DNA of 64,000 bases. Source: SZAS-18 sp038322235. GTDB lineage: Bacteria; Verrucomicrobiota; Verrucomicrobiia; Chthoniobacterales; SZAS-18. Numbering within the stretch: position 1 is the stretch's first letter; each line of letters begins with the position of its first letter. This document shows, in pieces, positions 25,213 to 34,363 of this stretch. The stretch is from positions 1 to 64,000 of the forward strand of contig JBBQFQ010000008.1 in NCBI GenBank assembly GCA_038322235.1, in the 5' to 3' direction. The translations under genes and the position numbers were made by a program. The notes under the pieces were generated by a model. The model worked only from the letters and a program-made list of their open reading frames with translations. It searched no databases and was not told the origin of the DNA.

Positions 25213-26661
25213 TCACCGACCACTGACCACCGCTTCCATCAGCTCCTCCGCGGGATACGTCCAGATCTCACTGAGCGTCGGGTGATAATGCGGCACCGCC
25301 GCCAAGTCCCGGGCCGTCGCGTGGAAATGCATCGCGACCGCGATTTCGTGGATCAATTCCGATGCCTCCGGGCCCACGACGGCCCCGCCGATCAGGCGCC
25401 CGGTTCCGCGCTCGGCGAGGAGTTTCACGAAGCCGTCGGTCTCGCCCATGACCATCGATTTTCCGTGATCGGCAAACGGATGGCTGGCGGAAATGAAATC
25501 GATTCCGGCCGCCTTTGCCTCGCGCGCCGTGAGCCCCACCGCGCCGATCTGCGGGTGCGTGAAGACACAGAAGAGTTTCAGCCGGTAGTCGATCGACTCG
25601 TCGGCGTCCGAGCGCTTTCCGAGGGCGCGGGCGGCGTTGCGAGCCGCGATTTCCCCCTGCTGGATCGCGAGGTGCACGATCTCGTGCGGTCCACTCACGT
25701 CACCCGCCGCGAAGACGTGCGGCGCCGTGGTGCGCTGAGTGGCGTCGACGGCCAGGCGCTCCCGTTCCACGTGCAGTCCGCTGACCGCTCCGAGCCCCAG
25801 ACGCGCCGTCGCCGGGGCGCGTCCCAAGGCCACGAGGATCTCCGCGGCCTCGACGGACTGCGCGCCTTTGGCATCGTGAAAATGGACCCGCTTCTGGCCC
25901 GATGACGCCCGCTCTACGCTCGCGAGACTCGTCCCTAGGTGGAGGCTGAGACCGCGCGCGCGGAACGCGTGCTCCACCGCGTGAGCCACATCGGAATCCA
26001 TTTCCCGGAGGACCTGGGCTCCCCGATTGATCAGGGTCACGCGCGAGCCGAGCGCGCTGAGATGATGCGCGGCTTCGAGCGCGATCGCCCCGCCTCCGAG
26101 CACGATGATCGACTCCGGAATCTCCGCGAGGTCCAGCGTGTCATCACTCGTCAGAAAGCCGGTTTCCGCCAGACCGGGCACGTCGGGACGAGCGATGACG
26201 GATCCGGTGGCGAGCAGGAACGTCCGCCCACGGACCGTGCCGAGGTCATCGCCCTCGAGCGAGCTCACGCGGACGCTGTGGGAGTCCGCGAAGGTCGCGA
26301 AGCCGCGGAGAAAATCGAAGGTGCCACTCTTCAGCTGGCCCTTCCGGTAGTCGGCAAACTCCAGCACCATGCGCTGTTTCCGGGCGAGGATCTCCGGACC
26401 GATGGCGCGAATGTTTTCCGCGCGGAGACCGAATTCCTCCGCCCGGCGGAGCGTCAGCATCCGGTTGGCGGATTCGATGAGCGTCTTGCTCGGCATGCAA
26501 CCCCGCAGGATGCAGAGCCCGCCCACTTCCTCGCCGCCCTCGATCACGATCGTCTCGAGTCCGGCCTGCACCGCCGTCCGCGCCGCGGCGTACCCCGCGC
26601 TGCCGCCCCCGATCACGACGAAGTCGTATTCCTTTTCGCGGGGATGGGAGATCGTGCTCAT
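25213..26661 (-). CDS. FAD-dependent pyridine nucleotide-disulfide oxidoreductase (Lpd/mercuric reductase-like)
   Basis: This 482-residue protein has the class I disulfide reductase layout. The FAD site is VVIGGGSAGYAAARTA (about residues 14-29). The redox-active disulfide is CILRGCMPSK (C-x4-C, about 49-58). The NAD(P) loop is VLGGGAIALEAAHHL (about 187-201). A second FAD motif is HVFAAGDVSG, and the C-terminal dimer domain ends with HYHPTLSE, where the His-x4-Glu pair fits the active-site base. No heavy-metal N-terminal domain is present. It overlaps the upstream GT-C-like gene by four bases. Which disulfide it reduces is not known. Confidence 0.88.
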   Translation of the reverse strand: MSTISHPREKEYDFVVIGGGSAGYAAARTAVQAGLETIVIEGGEEVGGLCILRGCMPSKTLIESANRMLTLRRAEEFGLRAENIRAIGPEILARKQRMVLEFADYRKGQLKSGTFDFLRGFATFADSHSVRVSSLEGDDLGTVRGRTFLLATGSVIARPDVPGLAETGFLTSDDTLDLAEIPESIIVLGGGAIALEAAHHLSALGSRVTLINRGAQVLREMDSDVAHAVEHAFRARGLSLHLGTSLASVERASSGQKRVHFHDAKGAQSVEAAEILVALGRAPATARLGLGAVSGLHVERERLAVDATQRTTAPHVFAAGDVSGPHEIVHLAIQQGEIAARNAARALGKRSDADESIDYRLKLFCVFTHPQIGAVGLTAREAKAAGIDFISASHPFADHGKSMVMGETDGFVKLLAERGTGRLIGGAVVGPEASELIHEIAVAMHFHATARDLAAVPHYHPTLSEIWTYPAEELMEAVVSGR

Positions 26662-28298
26662 GGGGAAAGATACGCGGGATCGACGGAATACACCCGGTTC
26701 GCCGTGAAGGAACGCGTCAGCAGCTCCGCGTCGCGCGGTTCGAGCCGGAGGAACGCCGGCACTGAGCGCGCCGCGCGGTTGGAACCGAGTTCGCGGACGA
26801 GCGCATCGGGCGGCAGCGGAGCCGGGTCGACGCGCGACTGCTCCAGCTCCGACTCATCCAGCGCGACGACGAACGCGACCCGTCTCCGCTGGAGAATGGT
26901 GAACGCTTCCGCGTCGCTCCTCGCGCGGAAGAATTTTTCTACGTCGATCGCGCCGGGAATACTTTGATGCGAGCTGCCGGCCACGCCGGGCAGGCGCGTG
27001 CGATAGGCGATCTCCGCGGAGAGCCACCACGGCGCGAGGATGCCGTGGCGGCCCTGTTCCCGCGTCCAGGTCGCCGCCAGGATTTCCCGCGCGGCGAGCT
27101 GAGCCGGGGAGATGACCACCCGCCGCGCGGAGGAGTTCTCGTCGATCGAGCGCCGCCAAACGTACCCGATCGAAAGGCAAACCGCGAAAGCCGCGGCCCA
27201 TTGCCAGAGCCGCTTGCGGGGCCAGACCAGCGGGATTGCGAGCGCGGTGGCCAGCGCGAAGAAATATCCCCACCGCACCTGCCAGCAGGTGAGCGCGATC
27301 GTCGCCGGCAACAGCCAGCACCAGATTCGCGCGGTTCGCTGGCCCTTCCAGCCCGAGCGGAGCAGCAGCGGCCCGATCGCGATCAGCAACGGGGTGCCCC
27401 AGAGCAACAGCGTCGGCGACCACGGCGGGAGGCTCGCGAGTTCACCGATCGCGTGCGACCACCGCGCAAACTGGGCCGCTCCCGCCGGTTCGGCCCAGGG
27501 CAGCGAGACGCGCCAGCCCTCTAGACCCAGCGCGACGAGGAGAATGAATCCCATCGTGATCCACCCCGGAACCCGCTTCCGGGACCACCAGCGCCCGGGC
27601 CCGCGCCGTAATTGAACCGTGGCGACGAGCGCGAGCAAGATCAGGGGCTCGTAGAGCGACACCCAGAGCGCCATGCCCCAGGCGAACCCGGCCGCGACTC
27701 CCCAGCGCAGGCTCGGAGCCGTGGCGCTGCGGATCTCCGCCGCGAGCGCGAGCGCCAGGAGCGGGATCAGGAGCGCCTGATGGTCCGGGCGCGCGAGCAC
27801 CGTGCCGTGCACGAGGATCGGGCTCACCCCGATCACCGCGACCGCCGCCCACCGCCCGGGCCAGGCGCAAAAAGCGATCCAGACGATCGCCATCGTGACC
27901 GCCGCTAGAATTGGCCCGATCCACGCCCCGGCGAGATCGAGCGCTTCCGCGCCGTAGACCGGCCGCAGGAGCAGCGTGAGCAGGGCGATCAGCCAGTCGA
28001 GCGGAGCCGTCGTGTGCGGCGTGGTTCCGATGGGGAAATTCTCGAAGTCGTGGTGTCGGATCACGAGCGTCCCCGTCTCGAGCACCTGCCGCACCCGGGT
28101 CATTCGCGCGTAGCAATCGCCGTCGACGAATCGGATGTTCGCGCCGTCGAGAGCCGGGCTGATGAACCCGTCGCCCGGTTTGAGGCATCTCAGCGCAAAT
28201 CCCAGCCAGAGCAGGGCGAGAAACCCGGCCAGGCTTGCCAGTCGCCGGAGCACGCGCCTCCCGCGCGGGAGCTCGGGCGGCGGGACGGGAAAGGGCAT
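26658..28298 (-). CDS. Polytopic GT-C-like glycosyltransferase (STT3/AglB-like)
   Basis: This 546-residue protein has about 11-12 hydrophobic segments. An acidic motif after the first helix (FVDGDCYARMTRVRQVLE, about residues 52-69) and the following FENFPIGTTPHTTAPLDW resemble the first external loop of STT3/AglB oligosaccharyltransferases and related GT-C enzymes. These use a polyprenyl-linked sugar donor on the outer face of the membrane. The C-terminal soluble part is small, about 130 residues. It lies upstream of the disulfide reductase and the bactofilins on the same strand and is next to the tRNA. Acceptor and donor are unknown. Confidence 0.65.
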   Translation of the reverse strand: MPFPVPPPELPRGRRVLRRLASLAGFLALLWLGFALRCLKPGDGFISPALDGANIRFVDGDCYARMTRVRQVLETGTLVIRHHDFENFPIGTTPHTTAPLDWLIALLTLLLRPVYGAEALDLAGAWIGPILAAVTMAIVWIAFCAWPGRWAAVAVIGVSPILVHGTVLARPDHQALLIPLLALALAAEIRSATAPSLRWGVAAGFAWGMALWVSLYEPLILLALVATVQLRRGPGRWWSRKRVPGWITMGFILLVALGLEGWRVSLPWAEPAGAAQFARWSHAIGELASLPPWSPTLLLWGTPLLIAIGPLLLRSGWKGQRTARIWCWLLPATIALTCWQVRWGYFFALATALAIPLVWPRKRLWQWAAAFAVCLSIGYVWRRSIDENSSARRVVISPAQLAAREILAATWTREQGRHGILAPWWLSAEIAYRTRLPGVAGSSHQSIPGAIDVEKFFRARSDAEAFTILQRRRVAFVVALDESELEQSRVDPAPLPPDALVRELGSNRAARSVPAFLRLEPRDAELLTRSFTANRVYSVDPAYLSP

Positions 28299-28370
28299 GA
28301 CGGCGGAACGTTCTAGCCCTCAGGGAGCAAATTCACCAACGGCAATCCTGCCACGCCGCGCCGAAAAAAG

Positions 28371-28443
<73 letters not shown>

Positions 28444-28486
28444 TCTACAGAGTAATTCGCGGCCGTTCCGAGCCGATTTCCCTTCC

Positions 28487-28507
28487 GTGTGCTATGACGG
28501 TGTGCTA
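28487..28507 (+). promoter_or_regulatory. Left pair of GTGTGCTA repeats (candidate integrase arm sites)
   Basis: GTGTGCTA occurs at 28487-28494 and 28500-28507, between attL and the integrase start. The same octamer occurs twice just inside attR. Spacing within the pair is 13 bp. Their placement at both element ends fits arm-type binding sites of a tyrosine integrase, or a site controlling int expression. Function is inferred. Confidence 0.55.
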
Positions 28508-28517
28508 GTTTCGCCAT

Positions 28518-29729
28518 ATGCACGCCAATGCAACGCAGCAAAACGCCAAAGCCGAGGACAACGGGGAGGCGAAAACTCATCGCAACCGCTTTACCGCGGT
28601 TCACGATCGCCGCAAGCGCCGGGTCCGCGGATTGTGGATGCGGAACGGCGCCTACTACCAGCAAATGTGGGTCCAGGGGGAGAAGTCCCCAAGGCGTGTT
28701 CGACTGACCGCCGCGACGCTGGAGGAGGCCAAGCGGGAGATGGAGCAAACGAAGCAGAAGCGGGACGACGAGGAGTTACCCGCCCGCGGGCGCAAGCCGA
28801 CCTTCGCCGCCTACGCCGACGAGTATATCACCCTGCTGGAGACCGCCGCCGCAAATCAGACCCGGGCTGGCGCGCTCCACAAGAGCGCCGGGACCATCCA
28901 CAAGGAAAAGACGAACCTCGCCATGTGGAAGCGGCACCTGGGCGAAAACCGGCTGGACCAGATCACCCGCGCGAAGGTCGCCGCCGTGCTGGAAAAGCGG
29001 CTGGCCGACGGGTCCAACCCGCGGACCGTCAATTTGGACGTGATCATGCTGCGCAACGTGCTCCGCCGCGCGCACGAGGCCGGACTCATCCGCAAACTCC
29101 CGACCGAGGGAATCCGCCCGCTGAAATGCTCGCCGCCGAAACGCGACCTGCTCACGCCGGCCGAGCTGCAAAGCCTGTTCGACCACGCACAGCAGTTGAA
29201 GCGAAACGGGCAGCAGATGTACGACTTCCTGCGCTTCCTCGCATACGGCGGCGCGCGGGAGCAGGACGCACTCCGGATGGAGTGGGCCGACGTTGATTTT
29301 CAGCGCGAGGAGCTGTCACTCCGCATCGCGAAGAATCAGCAGACGCGAACCATCAACTTCAACCCGGCGCTCGGCGACCTGCTCGGCGAGATGCACGCGC
29401 GCCGGGCGCCTGATACGTCGTACCTTTTCCCGTCCCCGAAGCGCGGGGAGAAGGACGTTCCGCTTCGGAAATTTCGCGCCAGCTTCAACCTCGTGCGCAA
29501 GGCGGCGGGGCTGGAATGGGCCAGCTTCCACGACCTCCGGCACTACTTCGCGTCCATGTGCGTGATGGGCGGAATCGACTACATGACCGTCGCATCGTGG
29601 CTTGGCCATCAGGACGGCGGAATCCTCGTGGGGAAGGTGTACGGGCACCTTCTCGACGAACACAAGAAGAAGGCCGCGCAGGGGCTCAGCTTCGGGCTTT
29701 CAGTTGTGAAGAAGGAGGATGCCGCGTGA
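28518..29729 (+). CDS. int: Tyrosine recombinase / phage integrase
   Basis: This 403-residue protein has an N-terminal arm-binding region, a SAM-like core-binding domain (about 95-190) and a C-terminal catalytic domain. Catalytic residues are visible: Arg in GGAREQDALRMEW (about residue 245), Lys in RIAKNQQTRTINF (about 276), HDLRH (about 337), the late His in GHQDGG and the nucleophilic Tyr in KVYGHL (about 374). It starts 75 bp from the tRNA 5' end, so it must integrate into that tRNA. The start ATG at 28518 follows the GTGTGCTA pair. Confidence 0.95.
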   Translation: MHANATQQNAKAEDNGEAKTHRNRFTAVHDRRKRRVRGLWMRNGAYYQQMWVQGEKSPRRVRLTAATLEEAKREMEQTKQKRDDEELPARGRKPTFAAYADEYITLLETAAANQTRAGALHKSAGTIHKEKTNLAMWKRHLGENRLDQITRAKVAAVLEKRLADGSNPRTVNLDVIMLRNVLRRAHEAGLIRKLPTEGIRPLKCSPPKRDLLTPAELQSLFDHAQQLKRNGQQMYDFLRFLAYGGAREQDALRMEWADVDFQREELSLRIAKNQQTRTINFNPALGDLLGEMHARRAPDTSYLFPSPKRGEKDVPLRKFRASFNLVRKAAGLEWASFHDLRHYFASMCVMGGIDYMTVASWLGHQDGGILVGKVYGHLLDEHKKKAAQGLSFGLSVVKKEDAA

Positions 29730-30388
29730 TCACATTGCTTTTCTTGGATGGTGGAGGGAAACCATTCCAGCCGAAGGAGCCCGCGCCGTTCAAGCATGTA
29801 ACGCTCGCGTTTCGAGCGGCATTAACTCCGAACCGTTTTTTCCCTGCGGCCAAGCTTCTTCCTCGAGAAAGACGTGTCGAGCTTCAAGCCGTCGTCCTGT
29901 ACGCCGGCGAGGCAGACCTTTGCGTTGTTGACTTTGATTTTCTTCCATCAATCCAAGCATTTCGTGGGGGATTTGTCGCTGAGGCGGTTCCCAAGAGCAT
30001 CGATCTCGCGGTGCAATTCGCTGAGCTGATGTTCGCGCCGGTGCGCAATTGGGATGAAACAGCGACGCGCGGCGCGCGCAGATTGAAGCGAGACGACCCC
30101 GATGCGTTCTTGTCGCTGGCTTCGTCACGCGGCGATTTCTCGCGCGTGCCGCCTCTTCAAAAAAAGAGGGTCGCGGTTCTGCGCGCACTCAACGTCGAGG
30201 CGGCAAAAGCGGACAAAAGGCAGGGCGGAACTAAATTCGGTTTGCAGCGGCTCGAATCGTACGCGCGATCGATCGGAGTAGAGGCTTCAACCGCCTCACA
30301 ATTGGAAGTTCTCAAGTCCGCGCTTAAGGACGAGGAGAAGGCGTCACGAGGGGAGGGAAAATCTGGAAAACCCTCCCCGGGCTCGTAG
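29726..30388 (+). CDS. Element-encoded protein of unknown function
   Basis: This 220-residue protein starts at GTG 29726, which overlaps the int stop (GTGA). It is preceded by a strong AAGGAGGA at 29712-29719, one of the best ribosome-binding sites in the window. The N-terminal half is beta-rich with VELQAVVLYAGEADLCVVDF. The C-terminal half is helical and charged. No motif is recognised. Translational coupling to int suggests a role tied to integration or its control, but that is only context. Confidence 0.65.
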   Translation: MITLLFLDGGGKPFQPKEPAPFKHVTLAFRAALTPNRFFPAAKLLPRERRVELQAVVLYAGEADLCVVDFDFLPSIQAFRGGFVAEAVPKSIDLAVQFAELMFAPVRNWDETATRGARRLKRDDPDAFLSLASSRGDFSRVPPLQKKRVAVLRALNVEAAKADKRQGGTKFGLQRLESYARSIGVEASTASQLEVLKSALKDEEKASRGEGKSGKPSPGS

Positions 30389-30405
30389 CGACGCATCGGA
30401 AATTG

Positions 30406-30663
30406 ATGCGATTTGATGCAGCGATGAATACCATCGCTGCACTACCGGAGTCAGGGCTAATCGCCCTCGACAAGTGGACTCAATCCATCGGGCGCACGCC
30501 CGCAACCGTCTGGCGCTGGCGGAAACGGGGCTGGCTCCCGACCGTCAACATTGCCGGGAAGAACTACGTCACCAACCAGGCCTCGGCCGATTTTAGGGCT
30601 CGCGCAGAGCGAGGAGAGTTCGCGCTCGATGTGCGTCCGAACCGCGAGCAAGCCAAGAACTGA
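30406..30663 (+). CDS. Excisionase/AlpA-like small DNA-binding protein
   Basis: This 85-residue protein contains a MerR/excisionase-type winged helix: LIALDKWTQSIGRTPATVWR, then WRKRGWLPTVNIAGKNYVT. The pattern of a helix-turn-helix with a TVWRWRKRGW recognition helix, followed by a beta-hairpin wing, is common in phage excisionases and AlpA-type regulators. The start could be TTG 30403, ATG 30406 or ATG 30424. It probably steers excision or replication gene expression. It lies between int and the primase gene. Confidence 0.7.
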   Translation: MRFDAAMNTIAALPESGLIALDKWTQSIGRTPATVWRWRKRGWLPTVNIAGKNYVTNQASADFRARAERGEFALDVRPNREQAKN

Positions 30664-30666
30664 AAA

Positions 30667-30720
30667 CCCCGAACCGCTCGCACGGTCCGGGGCTTCAAAG
30701 GGTATCGTTTGCTGCGATAC
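30667..30720. promoter_or_regulatory. Two hairpins between the excisionase-like and primase genes
   Basis: The first, CCCCGAACCG (30667-30676) with CGGTCCGGGG (30683-30692), is a stem with one mismatch. The second, GTATCG (30702-30707) and CGATAC (30715-30720), is a perfect 6-bp stem with a 7-base loop. Neither has a T-run. They may attenuate read-through or form an operator upstream of the replication genes. Confidence 0.4.
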
Positions 30721-30758
30721 CTAAAAAGTATCACCAAGGCCGATGCGTGCAACCTCGC

Positions 30759-31661
30759 ATGCAAATCAACTTCGACGCCATTCGCGCGTCACATCGGATC
30801 GAGGACGTTTGCGCGTCCCGCGGAATCGAACTCAGGAAGGCGGGCAAGTCGCTCGACGCACCTTGTCTCCTCCACCAGGAAAAGCGCGGACGTGCCTTCA
30901 CCGTCTTTCCCGACAAGCAGCGTTGGCGCTGCTACGGCAAATGCGACAAGGGAGGCGACGTTATCGACCTCGTCGCGGCGCTTGATGGAATCACGGTCGC
31001 CGAGGCCGCGGAAAAGCTGGGAAATGGAACCAATTGGTTCCATCCGGCGCCCGCGCGCCGCCACAAGGCAGTCACCCAGCCACCGGCACTGCTCCCGGAG
31101 CATCAACTGGAGCGCATGCGTCTGGCAGCGCACCGCCTCGCGAACAGCCCCACACTTTGCGAGCGCATCGCCGCGGCGCGGGGCTGGAAGCCGGAGACCG
31201 TGCGCCACCTGGCGCTTCTCGGGGACATCGGCCACGAGCCAGGCGAAGTGCTCTTCTACTTCCGCACCGGACTCAAAGCCCGGACCCGGGAGAGGAAGGG
31301 CGAATGGAAGCTGATCGAGAGGCGCCCGAAGCCGGAGAAGGACGTGTACGGTTCCGCCGGCCGCGAATGCTGGCGCCAGTCGCTCCTCCATCCCGGCATT
31401 AGTCGCGTGATATTTGCCGAGGGCGAGCCGGATGCGATTTCGCTCATCGACGCCGGGCTCGAGTCCGACGGCAAGACGCTCGTGGTCGCGCTGGCGAGTG
31501 CATCCACCCTACCGGACCCGGAACCGTTCCGAGGCCGCGAGTGCGTCATCTGCGGAGACAATGACGAGGCGGGGCAGAAGAGCACGGCAAAGCTGGTCGC
31601 ACTGCTCGCGCCTGTCGCTCGCTCCGTGCGCGTCGCCACTCTCACGATGGAGGCCGCATGA
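30759..31661 (+). CDS. DNA primase-like protein (CHC2 zinc finger + Toprim)
   Basis: This 300-residue protein starts with MQINFDAIRASHRIEDV, as CHC2 primases do. The zinc site is C36-x2-H39 ... C58-x3-C62. The middle part is helical. A Toprim domain follows, with the acidic signature VIFAEGEPDAISL (about residue 222) and CGDNDEAG (about 268). The central RNA polymerase domain of full DnaG is much reduced, as in primases of small phages and plasmids. It overlaps the helicase gene by ATGA. GTG at 30747 is an alternative start. It should prime replication of the excised element. Confidence 0.87.
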   Translation: MQINFDAIRASHRIEDVCASRGIELRKAGKSLDAPCLLHQEKRGRAFTVFPDKQRWRCYGKCDKGGDVIDLVAALDGITVAEAAEKLGNGTNWFHPAPARRHKAVTQPPALLPEHQLERMRLAAHRLANSPTLCERIAAARGWKPETVRHLALLGDIGHEPGEVLFYFRTGLKARTRERKGEWKLIERRPKPEKDVYGSAGRECWRQSLLHPGISRVIFAEGEPDAISLIDAGLESDGKTLVVALASASTLPDPEPFRGRECVICGDNDEAGQKSTAKLVALLAPVARSVRVATLTMEAA

Positions 31662-32734
31662 AGGACGCGAACGACATCCTGAGAGAGCGCGGACCGGCAG
31701 CGCTGGTCGCGATGGTGGACAACGCGAAGCCGGCCGCCGAAATCGCACCGCCGAAAACGTGGATTGAATTCCTTTCCCCGTCGCAGCTCCGAGACTTCCA
31801 CCCGCCCGAGGGATGGAACCTTGTCGGGGACTACCACCTTCAACGCGAGACCGTCGTGGTCATTGGTGGCGCCCCTGGCATCGGGAAGAGCCGCGCGCTT
31901 GTGTCGCTCGCCAATGCCGGCGCCCAGGGAGCCGGGGCGGAATGGTTCGGGCTTCCAGTTCACCGCCAGTTCCGCACCATGATCGTTCAAGCCGAGAACG
32001 GTCGCGTCCGATTGCAGCGGGACTTCGACCGGATCGACACCGGCCGACTGGACGAGTTCCTTCGCGTCTGCCCGCCTCCGCCTTACGGGATCCGGTTCGA
32101 CCAGCGGGAATTCGTCGACCAACTGAAAGCTGGCATCTCCGAGTTCCAGCCTGACGTGATCGCCTTCGACCCGTGGAATGCGGTCGCCGCTGAGGATAAG
32201 CAGAAGGACTACCTCGCCGCATTCGAGAGCATCCGATCCGCGCTCCCGACCGGCGACGACCGCCCCGCAATGGTCATCGTAGCGCACACGCGGAAGCCGT
32301 CGTCGCAGGAGCGAGCAAGCGGCGCTGGGCTCCTCGCGACGCTGGCGGGGAGCTACGTGCTCGGCAGCGTCCCGCGGGCTGCATTCGTCATGCAGCGCGC
32401 AACGAACGAAACGACCGACGACCGCGTTGTCTGGACGTGCTGCAAGAACAACGACGGTGAGATGGGCGCACGGTCAGCCTGGCGCCGCGGCAACGGCCTA
32501 TTCGTTCCCGCGGGCGACTTCGACTGGCAGGCGTTCGACAACCCGGAAGGGAAGGGGAAGCGCGAGATCGACGAGGACCTGATGGAAGCCGCCTTCAACG
32601 GTGAAGGGATCACCCGGAAGGAATTGGTAGATCGGCTGAAGAGCCGTGATTTCGGCAAGTCCGCGGCCTACGAGGCAATCAAGCGATTCGAGGACCACAT
32701 CGACGACACGGGAGGGATTCTGAAATGGACCTAA
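31658..32734 (+). CDS. RecA-fold (RepA/DnaB-like) replicative helicase ATPase
   Basis: This 358-residue protein opens with MKDANDILRERG, the tail motif that normally closes Toprim primases, suggesting a split or rearranged primase-helicase. Walker A is GAPGIGKS (residues 71-78) and Walker B is VIAFDPWN (about 161-168). A conserved VIVAHTRKP sensor lies at about 208-216. A C-terminal winged-helix-like stretch follows (ITRKELVDRLKSRDFGKSAA). This fits RSF1010 RepA-type or DnaB-type hexameric helicases. It is coupled to the primase gene and would unwind the element's origin. Confidence 0.85.
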   Translation: MKDANDILRERGPAALVAMVDNAKPAAEIAPPKTWIEFLSPSQLRDFHPPEGWNLVGDYHLQRETVVVIGGAPGIGKSRALVSLANAGAQGAGAEWFGLPVHRQFRTMIVQAENGRVRLQRDFDRIDTGRLDEFLRVCPPPPYGIRFDQREFVDQLKAGISEFQPDVIAFDPWNAVAAEDKQKDYLAAFESIRSALPTGDDRPAMVIVAHTRKPSSQERASGAGLLATLAGSYVLGSVPRAAFVMQRATNETTDDRVVWTCCKNNDGEMGARSAWRRGNGLFVPAGDFDWQAFDNPEGKGKREIDEDLMEAAFNGEGITRKELVDRLKSRDFGKSAAYEAIKRFEDHIDDTGGILKWT

Positions 32735-32780
32735 TCCACCCGCCGACAAATTCCGTTCCGGGCAAATCCCTAGGCCTTTA

Positions 32781-32832
32781 CCCGGAACGGAAAAAATTCC
32801 GGGTTCATTCCGCCCGGAATTCCGCCCGGAAT
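32781..32832. repeat. Cluster of GGAAT/ATTCC hairpins and direct repeats after the helicase gene
   Basis: CCCGGAA (32781-32787) pairs with TTCCGGG (32797-32803) across an A-rich loop. Two copies of ATTCCGCCCGGAAT follow at 32807-32820 and 32819-32832, sharing two bases. A further GTTCC/GGAAC pair lies at 32841-32855. The gene-free stretch 32735-32883 is thus mostly short inverted repeats. It may be a terminator cluster, a packaging or replication origin, or a binding site for the adjacent replication proteins. Confidence 0.55.
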
Positions 32833-32883
32833 AATGGGTAGTTCCAGCGAGGAACCACCCCCAACCCAGCAACACACCACAAA

Positions 32884-33504
32884 ATGAAACTCTTCGTTCC
32901 TATCCTCTCAAATGGCGGCCTCGTTTACCCCCAGTACATGGCTGGATTCATCGCCGCCTTCTGCCATCGCGAATTCGCGTTCGGCCTTTTCAGCGACCCA
33001 TGCTCCGCGGGGGTTTTGAACCGGGCCACGCACGCCTTTTTGGGAAGCGATTGCGACACGATTGTTTTAGTCGACGCCGATGTCGAAGTTACGTCCGAAG
33101 CCGTCGACAAGCTGCTGTCGCATGATGACTTGCCCCTCGTCTTCGGAGTGTACTTCAAAAAAGAGCTCGTTCCGGCCGTCTGCCTTGAAGGCCTGCCCGG
33201 TGAGACTCACACCCGGTTAAACGCCGGACTAGCAGAGAAGAAGTCCGCCGGCCGCGGATTCGTCCGCATCCATCGGAGCGTTTTCGAGGACCTGGACCGC
33301 CGCGAAGAGATCCCGGTTTTCACAAACTACGGATTCCCGATGAAGGCGTTCTGGCAGAAGGGCGTCTACGAAGGCCGAATGGAGCATGAGGATTGGAACT
33401 TCTGCCGCCGACTGCGCGCAATCGGACATCGGGTCATGGTCGATACGGACGCGATCGTTGCGCATTGGGGCGCGCATCCTTTCGGCGTCACCGTGAGTGC
33501 GTGA
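32884..33504 (+). CDS. GT-A-like glycosyltransferase family protein of the element
   Basis: This 206-residue protein has a nucleotide-sugar transferase fold. The motif DTIVLVDADVEVTSEAVDKL contains the DxD metal motif (about residues 61-65). The C-terminal EHEDWNFCRRLRAIGHRVMV is typical of the 'ED..F..R....G' acceptor/catalytic region in GT2-like enzymes. Phages use such enzymes to modify DNA bases or host surface sugars. No signal or membrane segment is present. It lies between the repeat cluster and the protease-like gene. Confidence 0.7.
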   Translation: MKLFVPILSNGGLVYPQYMAGFIAAFCHREFAFGLFSDPCSAGVLNRATHAFLGSDCDTIVLVDADVEVTSEAVDKLLSHDDLPLVFGVYFKKELVPAVCLEGLPGETHTRLNAGLAEKKSAGRGFVRIHRSVFEDLDRREEIPVFTNYGFPMKAFWQKGVYEGRMEHEDWNFCRRLRAIGHRVMVDTDAIVAHWGAHPFGVTVSA

Positions 33505-33557
33505 ATTCTACCTCGGAATAAAAACTTCCGATTTATCGAAAATAGACCTTTCGCAAG

Positions 33558-34361
33558 GTGTCCGAAAACCCCAAGCGGCCAAATATGCGCTTCAAAAGCC
33601 GGCCGACATCACTCCGCAACGCGTTCATCGATTCCGAAAAAGGAATTTTGTCGGGCGTCAAGATCATTACCCTCGGGCCGGCGCGCGATCACGGTGTTCT
33701 GGTGGACGACACGACCCTTTCCCAAGTGATCGAGTGCGCGCAGACATTCCCGGACGGGCTGCCGGTTCGGTTCAATGTCGCGTCGTTCGAGCATGGGCCA
33801 GCCAGCTACGCGGCCGTCGCCAAGAACTTTCGCCGCGAAGGCGATTCTGTCGTCGCGGACGCGCACGTGTTCATGAGTTGGGCACACGCAGGCTATTTCC
33901 TCGAACTCGCGCAAATCGCGCCCAGCAGCTTCGGACTCTCGATTGATTTCGTGATGAGCACGCAGGTCGTGGACGGAGAATCCTGCGCACGGTGCGACGA
34001 ACTGAATTCCGTCACCGTCGTTGATCAACCCGCAGCGAATTCGGGACTGTTTCGCTCAAAGCCGGCCGCCGCGAAGCCGGAAAACCTCCGCGTGGAGAAG
34101 ATTGACCCGAAGCAACTCGCCGCGCTCGCACGCACTGACCCGGCACGGTTCAATCGCATCCAGGAGCAACGCGGCGTGTTTCGCGGCAGCGGGCCAGATA
34201 CGCAGTTGGATGCACTACAGCGGGGCGATGAGGCCGCCGACCGCGCCTTCAATGAGCTCGTCGAGGAATGCCGTCGTGAAGGCGCGAAGGAACCTCGGAG
34301 GGCCGCTGCAATCCGCTTCGGCAAGAACTACTCGAAGCACCGCGCCTACCTCTTTCGGTAG
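33558..34361 (+). CDS. Prohead-protease-like / capsid assembly-like phage protein
   Basis: This 267-residue protein opens with a pattern familiar from phage proteins beside capsid genes: GVKIITLGPARDHGVLVDD, TLSQVIECA, then a His in FEHGPASYAAVAKNF. It continues with SFGLSIDF and CDELNSVTVVDQPAANSGLF, close to the prohead core protein/protease type that precedes the major capsid gene. The last 70 residues are charged and helical, like a scaffold tail. GTG 33558 or ATG 33585 may be the start. The expected capsid gene does not follow. Proteolytic activity is not proven, because the catalytic pair cannot be assigned securely. Confidence 0.55.
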   Translation: MSENPKRPNMRFKSRPTSLRNAFIDSEKGILSGVKIITLGPARDHGVLVDDTTLSQVIECAQTFPDGLPVRFNVASFEHGPASYAAVAKNFRREGDSVVADAHVFMSWAHAGYFLELAQIAPSSFGLSIDFVMSTQVVDGESCARCDELNSVTVVDQPAANSGLFRSKPAAAKPENLRVEKIDPKQLAALARTDPARFNRIQEQRGVFRGSGPDTQLDALQRGDEAADRAFNELVEECRREGAKEPRRAAAIRFGKNYSKHRAYLFR

Positions 34362-34363
34362 CA

